DNA from: Pseudomonas sp. CROZ-RG-20F-R04-15
GTDB taxonomy: Bacteria; Pseudomonadota; Gammaproteobacteria; Pseudomonadales; Pseudomonadaceae
Reading direction: 5' to 3'
Assembly (NCBI RefSeq): GCF_022662375.1
Contig: NZ_JAKNQL010000009.1
Coordinates: 124,001-188,000 of the forward strand
DNA length: 64,000 nt
Below the pieces are notes generated by a model, which did no database searches, was not told the DNA's origin, and saw nothing but the letters and a program-made list of their open reading frames with translations. Made by a program: the position numbers and the translations under genes. This document shows, one piece after another, positions 63,018 through 64,000 of this stretch; position 1 is the stretch's first letter; each line of letters starts with the position of its first letter.

Positions 63018-64000
63018 GGCCAGTCTCCAGCCAGTTCAACGGCGCGCAATCGGCGAAGGGCAACTCCAGCTGTTGCAGCGCGATGTGCCAGTCGCCGAGG
63101 CGTTCGGCATCCAGTGCTTCACCGGGTGGCGCTTGCAGCAGCCAGACGCGGGTTTCTCCGGCGTTGCGCGCCAGTTCGGCGATCAAGGCGAGGCTGCCGC
63201 GATCCGGTGAACGCCGCGGGTCGCAGGCAATCGCCAAGCGTGCCGGCGGAAAGCGGCTCAGTTGTTCGAGGAGTTTATGGCGCGATTCGCGACTGTCGAG
63301 AATGCCGGCATTGCTTACGTTTTTCGGCAGCGCTGGCGGCCATGGACGTTGTTCGTCGAGTTCGATGGCGACCAGTAATGCACCTTCGCTGGCGAGTTCG
63401 CCGACGCTGCTTTCGACACGGTGCAGTTGCGCAGGCTCCGGATCGTTGACGCCGAGGCGTTCGCTGGTCGGCATCAGGCGTTCGCGCAGTTGCGCGTAGC
63501 CGGGCAGGTTCAAGTCCAGACGCAGCGCGGCTTTGCCGCTGTTCCAGCGCCAGAAGCACAATAGCGTCAGCAGCAGACGCGGCAGCACGCCGTACACCAC
63601 CAACACGCCAACCAGCCAGGTCGCCCAGGCCTGACGCGCGCTTTCGATGTCGAGCGCGCCGTCGCCGCTGGCCCGGATCATTTCCACGGTCGGTACGTTG
63701 AAACCGAGCAGCGACGGCAGATAGCCGAGCGCGTGGGTGACATGGATAAAGGTGTCGGCGCTGAGAATCGTGGTTTCCCAGACGAAACCGTAGCGCCGGG
63801 TCGCCATCAACGTCAGCAGCAGAATCAATGCGCTGAGCATCGCCAGTAACCACAAACCGTTGACCAGCGTACCGAGCGCCCAGCGGTTGAGTCTCTTGCG
63901 TTGCAGCATCAGCAGCAGGGCCGGTGCCAGTTGCGCGGCTTTGGCATCGCGGGCCATTTTTTCGCTGAGCCACAGCCATAGTCGTCCGAGCGTGGCGCCG
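63010..64000 (-). CDS. DUF2868 membrane protein (N-terminus cut off by window edge)
   Basis: At least 330 codons are inside the window, running to the edge in frame (GATLGRLWLWLSEKMARD precedes the first ATG at 63957). Visible are membrane helices LGTLVNGLWLLAMLSALILL and TWLVGVLVVYGVLPRLLLTL, and the cytoplasmic part DLNLPGYAQLRERLMPTSER, followed by a Rossmann-like C-terminal region. The family is a partner of DUF3482 GTPases. Stop overlaps the DUF3482 start. Confidence 0.85.
   Translation of the reverse strand, partial: GATLGRLWLWLSEKMARDAKAAQLAPALLLMLQRKRLNRWALGTLVNGLWLLAMLSALILLLTLMATRRYGFVWETTILSADTFIHVTHALGYLPSLLGFNVPTVEMIRASGDGALDIESARQAWATWLVGVLVVYGVLPRLLLTLLCFWRWNSGKAALRLDLNLPGYAQLRERLMPTSERLGVNDPEPAQLHRVESSVGELASEGALLVAIELDEQRPWPPALPKNVSNAGILDSRESRHKLLEQLSRFPPARLAIACDPRRSPDRGSLALIAELARNAGETRVWLLQAPPGEALDAERLGDWHIALQQLELPFADCAPLNWLETGHD

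Overview
The window looks like a chromosomal segment of a fluorescent Pseudomonas (P. fluorescens group). The evidence is the high-GC codon use, the complete ssuEADCBF and spu clusters, the gene order serA ... rpiA-ilvA ... rppH-ptsP ... lgt-thyA (which I recall from P. aeruginosa PAO1), and about a dozen copies of the GTGGGAGCGAGC/GCTCGCGAA palindromic REP sequence typical of this group. There is no transposase, integrase, phage gene, rRNA or tRNA. It reads as stable core and shell chromosome, not an island.

Layout. 1-2.6 kb: the end of a cut-off gene, a small ACT-like protein, an Lrp/AsnC regulator and a CYTH/CHAD protein. 2.7-5.4 kb: arginine biosynthesis, argE then argA, with a possible arginine-rich leader peptide just before argA. 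5.5-14.1 kb: organosulfur scavenging, made up of a lone TauA-type binding protein, an OprD-family porin, the 1-Cys peroxiredoxin LsfA, and ssuEADCBF for uptake and desulfonation of alkanesulfonates. 14.3-25.6 kb: a TetR regulator, then polyamine catabolism and uptake (spuI, a decayed spuA, spuB, spuC, spuDEFGH). 25.7-35.3 kb: an HD-domain protein divergent from a GlxA/AraC-type regulator, an AHL-acylase-like penicillin amidase (HacB type), and several small enzymes and periplasmic proteins. 35.4-41.1 kb: serA divergent from a D-2-hydroxyglutarate dehydrogenase-like flavoprotein, an FAH-family hydrolase, and two tandem SdiA-regulated-domain proteins. 41.3-51.6 kb: rpiA/ilvA, a HAD phosphatase, rppH-ptsP, a TANGO2-like protein, a TauE exporter, lgt and thyA. 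51.8-54.6 kb: cadR/cadA heavy-metal efflux. 54.6-61.4 kb: an aminophosphonate operon (LysR regulator, ABC importer, FAD oxidoreductase, PhnZ-like HD oxygenase). 61.6-64 kb: a DUF3482 GTPase and a DUF2868 membrane protein that runs off the end.

How it fits together. Three clusters scavenge nutrients from organic compounds: sulfur (tauA/lsfA/ssu), nitrogen and carbon from polyamines (spu), and phosphorus from aminophosphonates (phn-like). SerA and the neighbouring flavoprotein form a known metabolic couple, in which 2-hydroxyglutarate made by SerA is re-oxidised by the dehydrogenase.

The most unusual features are the truncated spuA, the arginine-rich mini-ORF before argA, the aminophosphonate operon that has a PhnZ-like oxygenase but no visible PhnY hydroxylase, and the dense palindromic repeats. 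All 13 convergent gene junctions carry a repeat or terminator: 7 have a REP pair, 4 a longer CCCTCACCC-bounded element, 1 a GTTCCCACGC-type element and 1 a plain hairpin.
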